64,000 nt of DNA from Adhaeribacter arboris (GCF_003023845.1 NZ_PYFT01000001.1:3472001-3536000); one strand, 5' to 3'; shown: positions 36,896-46,402, counted from the first letter of the stretch. Translations and numbers: made by a program. The notes: generated by a model not told the origin, from the sequence alone.

Positions 36896-37561
36896 TTATT
36901 TCAAAACTGGCCGAACGGCTTCGGCCCAAATACGATAACCTGCGGCTGTCATGTGCAAGCTATCCGCCCGATAAAGCTCTGGATTAAACTTACCCGATGA
37001 AAGCAGCATTCGGCTATATACATCTACATAATTAGAATGTTTTTGCTTGGCGAGGTATTTCTGAATGAGGTGGTTCGTTTGGTTAATAACGGGCAATAAA
37101 TTCTTCCGGGAAGGGCTGGGTTTAATAGAGATAAAGGTTACGTAGGCTTTTCGGTTATTACTCCGAATTTTTTGAAACAGAGCTTTAAAGTCGGTTAACA
37201 CTTGGTCGGGTGTTTTACCGGCGGCCAAGTCGTTATCACCGACGTAAATCACTACTTGTTTCGGATGGTAGGGTAAAATCAATCGGTCGGCGAAATGCAG
37301 CACTTCAAAAGTTTGAGAGCCGCCAAATCCCCGGTTTAAGACTTTTTTATCCGGAAAATCCTGATTCAACGTTTCCCAAAGGCGGATAGACGAGCTACCC
37401 GTAAACACAATAGATTTGCGCGGCGGCGGACTTACTTTATCTTGCTGCTCCAAAGCAGAAATTTCTTTTTCCCATTGCTGAAAGTTCTGCGCCCAAAGAG
37501 AACTGACTGGCAGAAGTAAACAAAAAGTGAAAGCAACATAACAATTTTTCAGGGAATTCAT
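36896..37561 (-). CDS. SGNH/GDSL hydrolase, secreted
   Basis: A 221-residue lipase/esterase-fold hydrolase with a signal peptide ending LWAQ. SGNH blocks are in order: Ser in VFTGSSSIRLWE, Gly in NRGFGGSQ, Asn in YVGDNDLAAG, and the Asp-His pair in RADSLHMTAAGY. Members remove acetyl or other ester groups from carbohydrates or lipids. It lies 25 bases downstream of a LacI-family regulator on the same strand, so it is probably co-transcribed with it and sugar-responsive (inference). Confidence 0.88.
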   Translation of the reverse strand: MNSLKNCYVAFTFCLLLPVSSLWAQNFQQWEKEISALEQQDKVSPPPRKSIVFTGSSSIRLWETLNQDFPDKKVLNRGFGGSQTFEVLHFADRLILPYHPKQVVIYVGDNDLAAGKTPDQVLTDFKALFQKIRSNNRKAYVTFISIKPSPSRKNLLPVINQTNHLIQKYLAKQKHSNYVDVYSRMLLSSGKFNPELYRADSLHMTAAGYRIWAEAVRPVLK

Positions 37562-37586
37562 AAAAGCAGGTATTCTTTAGCAAGTC

Positions 37587-38618
37587 TTATTTATTCAGGC
37601 TTCGGTCGGAAGATTTATTTACTAATAATTTAGTTTCTAATACAATGGTTTGCGGAGTAAAATCTTCGGGTTCTACTTGAATTTGCTCTAAAAACAAGCG
37701 AGCCGCCGATCGTCCCATTTCTACCGGGTACTGCATAACCGTAGTTAATGCCGGATCTAGAATAGAAGAAGTAGCTTCGTTGCCAAAACCCACTAACGCA
37801 ATATCCTGCGGTATACGTAAGCCAGCCGCTTTTATCGCCAGCATGGCTCCAATTGCCACCCGATCGCTAATAGCAAAAATTCCGTCGGGCCGGTTTTCTG
37901 ATTGTAACCAGTCATTGGTAGCGTCTATCGATTTCTGTCTATCAAAATCAACGTGTTTAATGAAACTTTCATCTACCGGAATATTATTTTGGCGCAAAGC
38001 ATCGAGGTAGCCGTTTTTACGATTTGCCGTAATTTGTAACTTTTCCGGTCCGGCCAGGTGCGCGATTCGTTTGCAACCTACCGCTACCAAGTGGTTAACG
38101 GCCGCCAGCGCTCCCTGGTAATCATCCACAATTACTTTTGAGGCTTCAATATCATCGCGTACCCGGTCGAATAAAATTAAAGGAATACCTTTTCTCCGGA
38201 GCATTTTAAAATGTTCGGTGCTAACTGTACTGCCCGACACCGATACAATTAAACCGGCCACCCGGCTCGAAAGTAAGGCTTGAATATTATTAACTTCGGT
38301 TTGCTCCGATTCATTCGATTGGCAAATCATAACGTTGTAACCCGCCGCCGAAGCCACCTCCTGAATACCACTGATAGCCGAAGCAAAAAACTGTACCGCC
38401 ACGTCCGGAATAATGACGCCCAGAATATTGGTGCGACTTTTTACCAAACTTAAAGCAATGGAATTAGGCTGATAATCTAACTCAGCGGCTAAATCTAACA
38501 CCGCTTTTTTAGTATCCGCATTAATATCCGTTGAACCTCGTAAAGCCCTGGAAACTGTAGAAACCGATATATTTAACTGCTGCGCAATATCTTTAATAGT
38601 AACCGGCCTGTTCTTCAT
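37587..38618 (-). CDS. LacI family transcriptional regulator
   Basis: 343 residues. The N-terminal LacI helix-turn-helix VTIKDIAQQLNISVSTVSRA is at residues 5-24 and is followed by the hinge (DYQPNSIALSLVKSRTN). Residues 60-335 are a periplasmic-binding-like sugar sensor (NILGVIIPDVAVQFFASAISGIQ, GIFAISDRVAIGAMLAIKAAGL, DIALVGFGNE). It is the first gene of a two-gene unit with the SGNH hydrolase. A 12-bp palindrome ACAAAATTTTGT lies at 38676-38687, 58 bases upstream, but it lacks the usual LacI-family CG centre. Confidence 0.92.
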   Translation of the reverse strand: MKNRPVTIKDIAQQLNISVSTVSRALRGSTDINADTKKAVLDLAAELDYQPNSIALSLVKSRTNILGVIIPDVAVQFFASAISGIQEVASAAGYNVMICQSNESEQTEVNNIQALLSSRVAGLIVSVSGSTVSTEHFKMLRRKGIPLILFDRVRDDIEASKVIVDDYQGALAAVNHLVAVGCKRIAHLAGPEKLQITANRKNGYLDALRQNNIPVDESFIKHVDFDRQKSIDATNDWLQSENRPDGIFAISDRVAIGAMLAIKAAGLRIPQDIALVGFGNEATSSILDPALTTVMQYPVEMGRSAARLFLEQIQVEPEDFTPQTIVLETKLLVNKSSDRSLNK

Positions 38619-38781
38619 ACATCATGAGCTTTGTTCTGAGGTCAGAAATCCAAGATTCACTCCTCACAAAAATGAACAAAATTTTGTATAAAAAACAAAC
38701 TTGTTACGGATAATAACACTAGTTACCAGCAAAAGCAGAATTAATCTTACCCTTAATAATTGTCCGGGAAAGATACAAAAG

Positions 38782-40551
38782 CTATTCTTCCGACGGACTA
38801 TTCTGTGGCAACGGAATGCGATCCAGCATACAAGCAGTAGCCGCAGGCAGTTCACTTACCCGCATAATCATCAAACCATCCAGAGCGTTCGAAAATTTAG
38901 GGTCGATGTTGAAGCCAATAATACGGGCATTCTGTTTTAGGTACCGCTTCAACAAAATGGGCAAACCCATGTGCTTAGGCTCTATTTCGGCAATTAAGTC
39001 GTCGAGACAATGCAAAGTTTGGATATTTTTTTGCAGCAAGGTTTCCGGGTAATATTTAGAGAACCGGTATCTGAACTTCTTGCGGGGTTTTATAAATTGT
39101 GCTAGATCGGCATCGTAAAAATGATGGGTGATAAAATCAACCATAAGAGCTTTGGAAACCCGGGAAAAATGATTACTAATACTTACCGGCCCTAGAATAT
39201 ACTGGTAGCTTAATTTACCATTCAGGTACGTAGAAATACCCTTCCAGAGCAACAGTAAAGGCAATGTTTTTTTCTGATACTCCGGCCGGATAAACGACCG
39301 CCCTAATTCTATCGACTGTTTGAGAATAGGAATAAATTCGGGCTGCATTTTAAACAGAGAATGCAGGTAAAAGCCTTTTTTTCCATGTTTCCGATATAAT
39401 TCTTTTCCTTTTCCTAACCGATACGCCCCTACAATTAGCTGAGCTTGGTGATCGAACAAGAATAAGTGATGATAATGCGCATCGTACTGGTCCAAGTCGG
39501 TTTCGTGGTTCGTACCCTCGCCTACCTGCCGGAAAGTAAGCTCCCGCAAACGTCCGATTTCGCGCATCACGCAGGGCATTTCCTCTTGCCTGGCCATATA
39601 AACGGCGTACTGATGATGCCTTAACAAACAACTAGCAGATTTTAAGTTTTTTATATCGTTTAGAATAGCCGCCCTATCCGTTTCTAACAGCACCGGTTTA
39701 GGCACAATCGCGTATTTGAATATGGCTGGTACCGATGGCCGGAAAAACGAAGAACCTAAGGCATACGTTTTAGCGCGCAGGTAAGCCAGTACATCGGCAT
39801 TAGGTAAACCGTGTAAGGTATCATACGGTACTGGCTTTCCAATCCGGATTTTAATACAAACGCCTTGCTTATTAAATAATTCGGCGGGTAAACGGACTGT
39901 CCGCAATAAGGGATGAAGTAACCCTAATAAATTAAAAGAAAGACTATTACTTCCGGAAAAGTAAACGGGCAAAACCGGTACTTTGGCCATGCTGATTAGC
40001 CGGCCTACGGCAGGTTGCCAAACTGGATCGCTTATTTTATAATCTTCGTCGGCCTGTACACTCGATACTTCTCCGCCCGGAAAAATACCCAATGCGCTAT
40101 CATTATGAATTAAATCTATTGCTTTCCGCAAACCAGGTACATTATCCTGATCGTGGGTTTTAAAGGGATTTACCGGAATAAAATAATCCTCGATATTGGT
40201 GATTTTCTGCAGTACCTTATTCGCCAGAATCTTAAAATCGGGCCGTACACTGGCCAATATTTTTAAAAGAATAAGGCCATCAATACCGCCGTAAGGATGA
40301 TTGGCAATAGCAATAAAAGCGCCGTGTGCCGGTATATTTTGCAATTCTTTCGCGTCTACTTCAAACTGAATGCCCAGTTGCGCCAAAACACCATCGATGA
40401 ACTCTAAACCATTTAAATTTTGAGTGGTCGCATAAACAGCATTAAGCTGATGTAGTTTTAGTACACGCATAAGCAGAGGCGTTAAAAACCTAGTATTGGT
40501 TTTATTTAATTTAGCGGCCTGAGCAAAATCGGATGCTGAGATGATATCCAT
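38782..40551 (-). CDS. olsF: OlsF-like bifunctional acyltransferase (aminolipid synthesis)
   Basis: A 589-residue two-domain protein. The N-terminal half (about 80-270) is a PlsC-type O-acyltransferase with the H-x4-D motif in ANHPYGGID and a glycine-rich block GIFPGGEVSSVQ. The C-terminal half (about 310-565) is a hemolysin-like GNAT N-acyltransferase (REIGRLRELTFRQVGEGT, LIVGAYRLGKGKELY, ELGRSFIRPEYQ, YILGPVSISNHFS). This order matches OlsF/GlsF, which makes ornithine or glycine lipids in Flavobacterium and relatives by N- then O-acylation. The amino-acid specificity cannot be read from sequence. Monocistronic. Confidence 0.82.
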   Translation of the reverse strand: MDIISASDFAQAAKLNKTNTRFLTPLLMRVLKLHQLNAVYATTQNLNGLEFIDGVLAQLGIQFEVDAKELQNIPAHGAFIAIANHPYGGIDGLILLKILASVRPDFKILANKVLQKITNIEDYFIPVNPFKTHDQDNVPGLRKAIDLIHNDSALGIFPGGEVSSVQADEDYKISDPVWQPAVGRLISMAKVPVLPVYFSGSNSLSFNLLGLLHPLLRTVRLPAELFNKQGVCIKIRIGKPVPYDTLHGLPNADVLAYLRAKTYALGSSFFRPSVPAIFKYAIVPKPVLLETDRAAILNDIKNLKSASCLLRHHQYAVYMARQEEMPCVMREIGRLRELTFRQVGEGTNHETDLDQYDAHYHHLFLFDHQAQLIVGAYRLGKGKELYRKHGKKGFYLHSLFKMQPEFIPILKQSIELGRSFIRPEYQKKTLPLLLLWKGISTYLNGKLSYQYILGPVSISNHFSRVSKALMVDFITHHFYDADLAQFIKPRKKFRYRFSKYYPETLLQKNIQTLHCLDDLIAEIEPKHMGLPILLKRYLKQNARIIGFNIDPKFSNALDGLMIMRVSELPAATACMLDRIPLPQNSPSEE

Positions 40552-40748
40552 AGTTGAGATAAGGGTAGCCGCAACTTCACTATTTTAATACCAGTGTAAT
40601 GATTTTAAAACAGAACCGACTTCAGCAAATATGGAAATGCAATATTACTTTTACATTAAGCCCATATTATATAATAGTTAATACCACAACGTTTTGTGGT
40701 AAAAACAAGAAGCAATGTATTTATAGATTTGAATTATTTTTATTTGAC

Positions 40749-40790
40749 ACTAATAAAAAAGGAGCCCCATCGTGCTCCTTTTTTATTAGT
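40749..40790. terminator. Terminator after small sorting-domain gene
   Basis: A perfect 17-bp inverted repeat (40749-40765 with 40774-40790) with an 8-nt loop and A6/T6 flanks around GGAGC/GCTCC. It lies 38 bases past the stop of the minus-strand 125-residue gene. Confidence 0.85.
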
Positions 40791-40827
40791 ATGTCATTAA
40801 CCGGCAAGTGTTAAAATGCCAAAAATC

Positions 40828-41205
40828 TTAATTAATTATTACTTTTCGAATTTCACTAAATTCTTCGGCTTCTATTTTTACGTAATATAAACCACTCGCG
40901 AATTTACTTAAATCTAATACTTTAGTAGTTTTGTCTTCCGTTTCGTAAAAGTTTTCGCGCAGAACAACATTACCAATTACATTTAACACGCGCAGTTCGG
41001 CACGCTGCCCTTTAAACCCAGATAGCTCTAAAAAAACTTTGCCCGTACTAGGATTAGGAAAAATCATTATATCCTTATCTAATTCCTTAGTTGCTGGAGT
41101 GGGAGCCGCAACCATCTTCGCCGTTTCTAAATCAGGTACTTTAACTTGCGCCCCAATGTTCAGGCAGAGCAACCAAGCACCAAACAAAAGTATAATTCTT
41201 TTCAT
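40828..41205 (-). CDS. Minimal T9SS sorting-domain protein
   Basis: Only 125 residues: a signal peptide (about 1-19, ending IGAQ), a short Pro/Ala-rich linker, and then a complete type A T9SS C-terminal domain from IMIFPNPSTGKVFLELSG to VKIEAEEFSEIRKVIIN. There is essentially no passenger. It is intact, with its own terminator. It may be a real tiny surface protein, a carrier that occupies T9SS attachment sites, or the remnant of a larger cargo. I cannot distinguish these options. Confidence 0.8.
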   Translation of the reverse strand: MKRIILLFGAWLLCLNIGAQVKVPDLETAKMVAAPTPATKELDKDIMIFPNPSTGKVFLELSGFKGQRAELRVLNVIGNVVLRENFYETEDKTTKVLDLSKFASGLYYVKIEAEEFSEIRKVIIN

Positions 41206-41364
41206 ATATTTTACTTAGCAAAACCAATCTAAATGAATATCTCTACTTTGTGAAGTAACGCATTGTAAATAAATTAGTTTTTGTATTTTAGCCAGTATTA
41301 CTTGCTTAAATTCTGAAAATAAGCTTGTACTTAAAAAAGTCAGGTTAAATTACAATCAAGTACT

Positions 41365-42479
41365 TTGAAAAATATAATTATTATTGGAGGCGGGCTGGCC
41401 GGATTAATTACCAGTCTCCAATTACAACTGACGGGTGCCCATATTACCTTAGTTGAGCGGAAACAATATCCGTTTCACCGGGTATGCGGCGAATATATTT
41501 CGAACGAAGTAAAACCATTTTTAAACCAAATGGGCGTTGATTTAGAAGCGCTCCGGCCAGCTAATATTAATCAGTTTTTACTTAGTTCACCGGCGGGTAA
41601 AACGCTGACAGCTCCCTTAGATTTAGGTGGTTTTGGCGTGAGCCGGTATTGTTTTGACGAGTACTTATATCAACTGGCGCAAGCCCGGGGGTGCAGTTTA
41701 TTCTGAATACCAGTGTTACCGATGTTACATTTACCGACGATCAGTTTACCGTGTCGTTATCCAATAATCAAAAACTTACTGCTGATTTAGTTATTGGAGC
41801 GTACGGCAAGCGGGCCAACCTCGACCGGCAATTGCAACGTTCTTTTTTCCAAAAACGGTCACCGTACTTGGCCGTTAAATATCATATTCGTACCGATTTT
41901 CCGCGCAATTTAATCGCGTTACATAATTTTAATGATGGCTACGCCGGATTATCGGCCATCGAAAACGGGAAATATTGTTTTTGTTATCTTACCACCCGGT
42001 CTAACCTGAAAAAGCATGGTACTATTGCGCAAATGGAAAAAGCCGTGTTGCAGCAAAATCCATTTTTAAAGCGGGTGTTTCACGAAAGTGATTTTTTGTA
42101 CGAACAGCCCGAAGTAATTAACGAAATATCTTTTGCGCCGAAAAGCTGTCTGGAAAATCATATTTTAATGTGCGGTGATGCTGCCGGTCTGATTACTCCT
42201 TTATGCGGCAACGGAATGGCCATGGCTATTCACGGAGCCAAAATAATAAGTGAGCAGGTTACGCATTATTTGCAGGGCCGCTACTCACGTTTGCAATTAG
42301 AACAGGCTTATAGCCACCACTGGCAAAAGCAATTCACTACCCGGTTGCAAGTAGGCCGATTCATACAAGGTTTATTCGGGCGCCCTCTATTATCCGAAGC
42401 AACAGTAGCCTTATTACGACCACTACCCCAAGCAGTACAATTTTTAATGAAAAACACGCACGGCAAAGCCTTTAATTAA
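41365..42479 (+). pseudogene. FAD-dependent oxidoreductase, single-base frameshift
   Basis: A geranylgeranyl-reductase/halogenase-type flavoprotein encoded in two frames. Part one (41365-41706, TTG start) has the FAD motif IIIIGGGLAGLITSLQLQ and the CGEYIS region. Part two continues from about 41691 with VQFILNTSVTDV and ends with the MCGDAAGLITPLCGNGMAMAI FAD site. The break is in CCCGGGGGTG at 41684-41693: one additional G would restore the frame as ARG-VQF. It is the first gene of a type III polyketide cluster, 63 bases upstream of the synthase. The shift may be a genuine mutation or a homopolymer sequencing error. Confidence 0.85.
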
Positions 42480-42542
42480 ATTTTTATTTCTGACAAGTCA
42501 AGTATTAAAACAATTTCCCGTTTTTTTGCTTATACTACCACG

Positions 42543-43655
42543 ATGAATAGCTTTATCTGTGCGATAGGTACCGCTACGCCCCCCCACAAAATAGCGCAAA
42601 TGCAAACAGCCGAATTTATGGCTGAAGCTTTGCAATTATCTGCGGATGAAAACCGTAAATTAAAGGCTTTATACCGGGTAACGGGCATTGCGCACCGGTA
42701 TACCGTATTACCCGACTTTGCTACTACCAATGGTCAATTCACCTTTTTCCCGAATACTCCCGATTTAGAACCTTTTCCGACGGTGCAGCAACGCATGGCA
42801 ATGTACCAGCAAGAAGCACTACCGCTTTCGGTGGCAGCGGTAGAGGATTGTCTCGTTCAGATAAAACAATTTGACAGAAGTTCCATTACGCATTTAATTA
42901 CCGTTTCCTGTACGGGCATGTATGCGCCCGGTTTAGATATTGATTTGATACAAGCGTTAAATTTGCCTTCTACTACCCAACGGACCTCGGTCAATTTTAT
43001 GGGATGTTATGCGGCTTTTAACGCTTTAAAAGTAGCAGATGCTTTTTGCCAAACCGATTCGCAAGCCCGGGTTTTAGTGGTATGTACCGAGTTGTGTACG
43101 CTTCATTTTCAGAAATACCGGGAGTATGATCATTTAGTGTCTAACGCTATTTTCGGCGATGGCTCGGCAGCTGTTCTGGTACAAAGCCAACCTTTACCTA
43201 AACACATTAATATAGGCTTAGCAGCGTTTCATTGTGAGTTAATTCCTGCTGGCAAAAAAGAAATGGCTTGGCACATTGCCAATCACGGATTTGAGATGAC
43301 CTTGTCTTCGTACGTACCTGACCTAATCCGGCAAGGAATTAAATGTCTTACGGAACGCTTATTGCAAAATCTAGATTTAGAGTTATCTTCGGTAAATTTA
43401 TTTGCGATTCATCCGGGCGGACGAAAAATTCTGGAGGCTATTGAAAAAGCCTTAGCTTTACAGCCTGAACATAATTGTTTTGCCTACGAAGTTTTGCGCG
43501 ATTATGGCAATATGTCGTCGGCTACCGTACTATTTGTTATAAAAGCAATATTGCAGACCCTCTCCCCGGCTAATCATCATCAGCCGATACTGAGTTTTGC
43601 TTTTGGTCCTGGATTAACTTTAGAATCAATGCTTTTAAGAGTGCACTATGTTTAA
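42543..43655 (+). CDS. Type III polyketide synthase
   Basis: A 370-residue chalcone/stilbene-synthase-type enzyme that extends a CoA-bound acyl starter with malonyl-CoA units. The catalytic triad is visible: Cys155 in VNFMGCYAAFNAL, His290 in FAIHPGGRKIL, and Asn323 in YGNMSSATVLF. The length and the C-terminal GFGPG-like loop (SFAFGPGLTLE) are normal. It sits between a flavoprotein and a methyltransferase, and overlaps the latter by 8 bases, so the product is probably an alkylresorcinol- or pyrone-like compound that is then methylated or oxidised (inference). Confidence 0.93.
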   Translation: MNSFICAIGTATPPHKIAQMQTAEFMAEALQLSADENRKLKALYRVTGIAHRYTVLPDFATTNGQFTFFPNTPDLEPFPTVQQRMAMYQQEALPLSVAAVEDCLVQIKQFDRSSITHLITVSCTGMYAPGLDIDLIQALNLPSTTQRTSVNFMGCYAAFNALKVADAFCQTDSQARVLVVCTELCTLHFQKYREYDHLVSNAIFGDGSAAVLVQSQPLPKHINIGLAAFHCELIPAGKKEMAWHIANHGFEMTLSSYVPDLIRQGIKCLTERLLQNLDLELSSVNLFAIHPGGRKILEAIEKALALQPEHNCFAYEVLRDYGNMSSATVLFVIKAILQTLSPANHHQPILSFAFGPGLTLESMLLRVHYV

Positions 43656-44367
43656 GAACCGTTCTACAACTCCTGAGTTAATGGATGATCCAAAGGTAGA
43701 TGGATCGGCTTTACGGCGAAACTTAGAAGAGCTGGAATTTATTAATAAATGGCTGGGCGGTAACGAAGTGGTAACTCAGGCTCTAAATACTTTATGGGAC
43801 AAAGGTCAAATTAGTTCGGAACTGCAAAACACCTTAACTATTGCCGACTTAGGCTGCGGCGGCGGTGATATCTTGCGGGAAGTAGCCGATTGGGCTTTTG
43901 AAAAAAATATTAATGCTACTTTAACGGGAGTAGATGCCAACTCAGTAATGATTAAATATGCGCAGCAAAAATGCGCTGGATTATCTAATACTTATTTTTT
44001 ACAGTCCGATGTTTTTGATTCTGAATTTAGAGAAAACCAATACGATATTGTTATCTGTAGTTTATTCTGCCATCATTTTACCGATGCGCAATTACAGCAA
44101 TTACTCCAACAACTAAAGCAACAAGCCCGGTTAGCCATTATTATTAACGACATACATCGGCACCCCTTCGCCTATTATTCTATAAAGTGGCTTACCTATT
44201 TCTTTTCCCGTTCTTATCTGGTAAAAAATGATGCTCCTCTTTCGGTACTCCGGGCTTTCCGGCGACCGGAACTAATTCAATTATTTAAAGCTTCCGGATT
44301 TTTCAAGTACCAATTACGTTGGCAATGGGCTTTTAGGTGGCAAGCGATTCTATACCCTAATCATTAA
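43648..44367 (+). CDS. SAM-dependent methyltransferase of the type III PKS cluster
   Basis: A 239-residue class I methyltransferase. SAM motif I is IADLGCGGGDILREVA, the acidic residue of motif II is in TGVDANSVMIKYAQ, and motif IV is in YDIVICSLFCHHF. The start codon overlaps the end of the polyketide synthase gene by 8 bases, so the two are likely translationally coupled. It resembles the methyltransferases that often accompany type III synthases and is presumed to act on the polyketide, as an O- or C-methyltransferase (inference). Confidence 0.9.
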   Translation: MFKNRSTTPELMDDPKVDGSALRRNLEELEFINKWLGGNEVVTQALNTLWDKGQISSELQNTLTIADLGCGGGDILREVADWAFEKNINATLTGVDANSVMIKYAQQKCAGLSNTYFLQSDVFDSEFRENQYDIVICSLFCHHFTDAQLQQLLQQLKQQARLAIIINDIHRHPFAYYSIKWLTYFFSRSYLVKNDAPLSVLRAFRRPELIQLFKASGFFKYQLRWQWAFRWQAILYPNH

Positions 44368-44459
44368 CGCACCTGCCCATAATATTTTCTCTAAATTTTT
44401 ATTCCTATAATTTTGCTTATTGCCGGGTTGCTTTGTAAGCTTAAAAGTTTGTCGTTAAA

Positions 44460-45362
44460 TCAAAAAAATAAATATTGAGCCAGCCGAAAGGTATTGGTGT
44501 GTGCTTCCACAATAGTAGCAATCCGTTCGGAATATCCGCCGCCCATACTAACGGCTACCGGAATCTGGTTTTGTTTACAAGTTTCTAAAACGTAACGATC
44601 GCGCATTTTGCAACCTTGCATACTTACTTTTAAACGACCGAGCTTATCTGTATCTAAAATATCTACTCCGGCCTGGTAAAAAATAAAGTCAGGTTTTACC
44701 TGATCTAAAAGCCACGGAAGGTGTTGGTATAGTTGCTGCAGGTAAGCAGTGTCTTCTATACCGTCGGGTAATGGTACATCTAGGTCGGATTGTTCTTTGT
44801 GCAAAGGGTAATTATGACCACCGTGCATGCTAAAAGTAAATACCCGCGGTTCTGACCGGAAAATTTGTGCCGTTCCGTTGCCTTGGTGTACGTCCAAATC
44901 CACAATCAGAATTTGCTTGGCTAATTGCTGTTCCAATAAATAGTTAGCGGCTATTGCCATATCGTTTAAAAGACAAAAACCTTCTCCGCGGTCCGTAAAG
45001 GCATGGTGCGTACCACCAGCTACATTCATGGCAATTCCATATTGCAGAGCAAAAAGGGCCGCCTGCACCGTACCGTTCATAATTACAACTTCGCGGTTTA
45101 CTAATTCCTGGCTCAACGGAAAACCGGTCTTCCGGATTTCCGTTGGCGTTAATTGTAAATTCCTCAGGCGTTCCCAGTATTCAGGATCATGCGTAGTAAG
45201 AATAATGCTTTCTGGCAGCGGATCTGGCCGAAATAAATTACCTGATTCGATAGTTCCTTCGTGCAATAACTGCTCGGGCAATAAATCGTACTTAAGCATC
45301 GGAAAACGATGACCCGGTGGCAAAGCATGGGCATATTGTTCTGTCCAAGCGATTTTCAGCAT
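44460..45362 (-). CDS. Histone deacetylase family (AcuC/APAH-like) hydrolase
   Basis: A 300-residue zinc-dependent deacetylase-fold protein. Family residues are visible: the tandem His in NVAGGTHHAFTDRGEGFC, the zinc ligands in IVDLDVHQGNG and in FIFYQAGVDILDTD, and the C-terminal glycine loop VAVSMGGGYSE. Bacterial members deacetylate acetylpolyamines, acetoin-metabolism proteins or other small acetylated compounds; the substrate here is unknown. It is convergent with the polyketide cluster and ends 92 bases from it. Monocistronic. Confidence 0.92.
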   Translation of the reverse strand: MLKIAWTEQYAHALPPGHRFPMLKYDLLPEQLLHEGTIESGNLFRPDPLPESIILTTHDPEYWERLRNLQLTPTEIRKTGFPLSQELVNREVVIMNGTVQAALFALQYGIAMNVAGGTHHAFTDRGEGFCLLNDMAIAANYLLEQQLAKQILIVDLDVHQGNGTAQIFRSEPRVFTFSMHGGHNYPLHKEQSDLDVPLPDGIEDTAYLQQLYQHLPWLLDQVKPDFIFYQAGVDILDTDKLGRLKVSMQGCKMRDRYVLETCKQNQIPVAVSMGGGYSERIATIVEAHTNTFRLAQYLFF

Positions 45363-45803
45363 TAGTAAAACAAATTTTGGAACTTTAATAAAAAAACTTT
45401 TTCAATAACGTATTTTAAAGACTTCTGGCCCACAAATTGTTTATAAGCATAATCTATTATTTAAGCCATTAGATTTAATACAAGCCCTGTAATTTATTGT
45501 TTAAGTACTTAAGCAATCTGCTAAGATTTGCGTGCAACTCTTAATTAGATAGTAATGCTATACTCATTTAAATACAATTATGCTAGCTTATATTAATTTA
45601 ATCAGAATCTAATATAACTTATAAAATATTAGCTGATTTAATGGCTCTAAATAGACTTTATTACCTAATTATACAATTTATTTGTATACAAATTAAATGT
45701 ACTAGTTACTTAATAAAGTGCTAATATATAGTAAAAATTAAATGTTTTGATATTCTAACTACAAAATCTTTACATATTGTAAAACTTATACTTTCTTATT
45801 TAC
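45363..45803. other. AT-rich divergent intergenic region
   Basis: 441 bases, extremely AT-rich, between the divergent deacetylase and hypothetical genes. No gene or strong hairpin recognised. Confidence 0.4.
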
Positions 45804-46091
45804 ATGAACCAATTTTACGATCCGGAAGAATATTTTTTGGTTGCCGATCTTTCCACCAGAAAACTTTATTTAGTACATACCATTTATAAATTATTATTTA
45901 AGCAAAATCGTGCTGGCGATTTAATTTCTTGTTATTTATATGAAGGGCAGGGCGTGATTGCCAGCAACACCCGGGAACATATCTTACGGGAAAACTTGCA
46001 TATAGCTAAGGAAATAATGCCAAAGCAAAAGCAACAGAAAGAGCAAAAACAACAAAAGCAGCACCGGGAATATATGTACGCTAACTTATAA
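45804..46091 (+). CDS. Hypothetical protein, 95 residues, charged tail
   Basis: I do not recognise a family. The N-terminal 65 residues look globular (EEYFLVADLSTRKLYLVHTIYKLLFKQN, ISCYLYEGQG); the C-terminus is a low-complexity Lys/Gln/Glu stretch (KQKQQKEQKQQKQH). There is no signal peptide or membrane segment. A hairpin terminator follows. Probably real, on the basis of codon use and position. Confidence 0.55.
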   Translation: MNQFYDPEEYFLVADLSTRKLYLVHTIYKLLFKQNRAGDLISCYLYEGQGVIASNTREHILRENLHIAKEIMPKQKQQKEQKQQKQHREYMYANL

Positions 46092-46151
46092 TTACCTGGG
46101 CACCCCAAGAATAATCGTAAAAATTTTACATGTAACTAATTCTTGCCAAAT

Positions 46152-46180
46152 AAGAGCAACTTTAAAATGGTTGCTCTTTA
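46152..46180 (+). terminator. Possible terminator after the 95-residue gene
   Basis: A perfect 9-bp stem AAGAGCAAC/GTTGCTCTT (46152-46160 with 46170-46178) with a 9-nt loop. The T run after it is short (TTT). Confidence 0.55.
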
Positions 46181-46402
46181 CCTTGGAACTTAACTCGCTC
46201 AGGTAAACGTAAAATCTGCATCAGGTTAGTTTTAAATACCATCTAAGAATTGTAAAGTAATTCCTTTACTTGCTCTAAGCAACAAATAAGTCTTATCCAG
46301 TTTTTTAAATCGTTCTAAACATTTTAGTAAAAACTTTTTATCTTTTATTTTATATATTAATTAATTTAAATATATTTAAAACAAAATACTAAATCTAAAA
46401 TC
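46181..46402. other. AT-rich spacer before membrane-anchored protein gene
   Basis: Together with the terminator this makes a gap of about 310 bases between two plus-strand hypothetical genes. No gene recognised. Confidence 0.35.

Noticed and set aside
38676-38687. Palindrome ACAAAATTTTGT upstream of the LacI gene as its operator
   Set aside because: LacI-family operators usually have a central CG pair; this one is centred on A/T and may occur by chance in AT-rich DNA.
40599-40814. 71-codon reading frame downstream of the minus-strand aminolipid gene
   Set aside because: It runs through a perfect terminator hairpin (40749-40790) and has composition typical of intergenic DNA.
41684-41706. Programmed frameshift as an explanation of the split flavoprotein
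   Set aside because: A G5 run offers no classical slippery heptamer with a downstream stimulatory structure; a simple one-base lesion or sequencing error is more likely.
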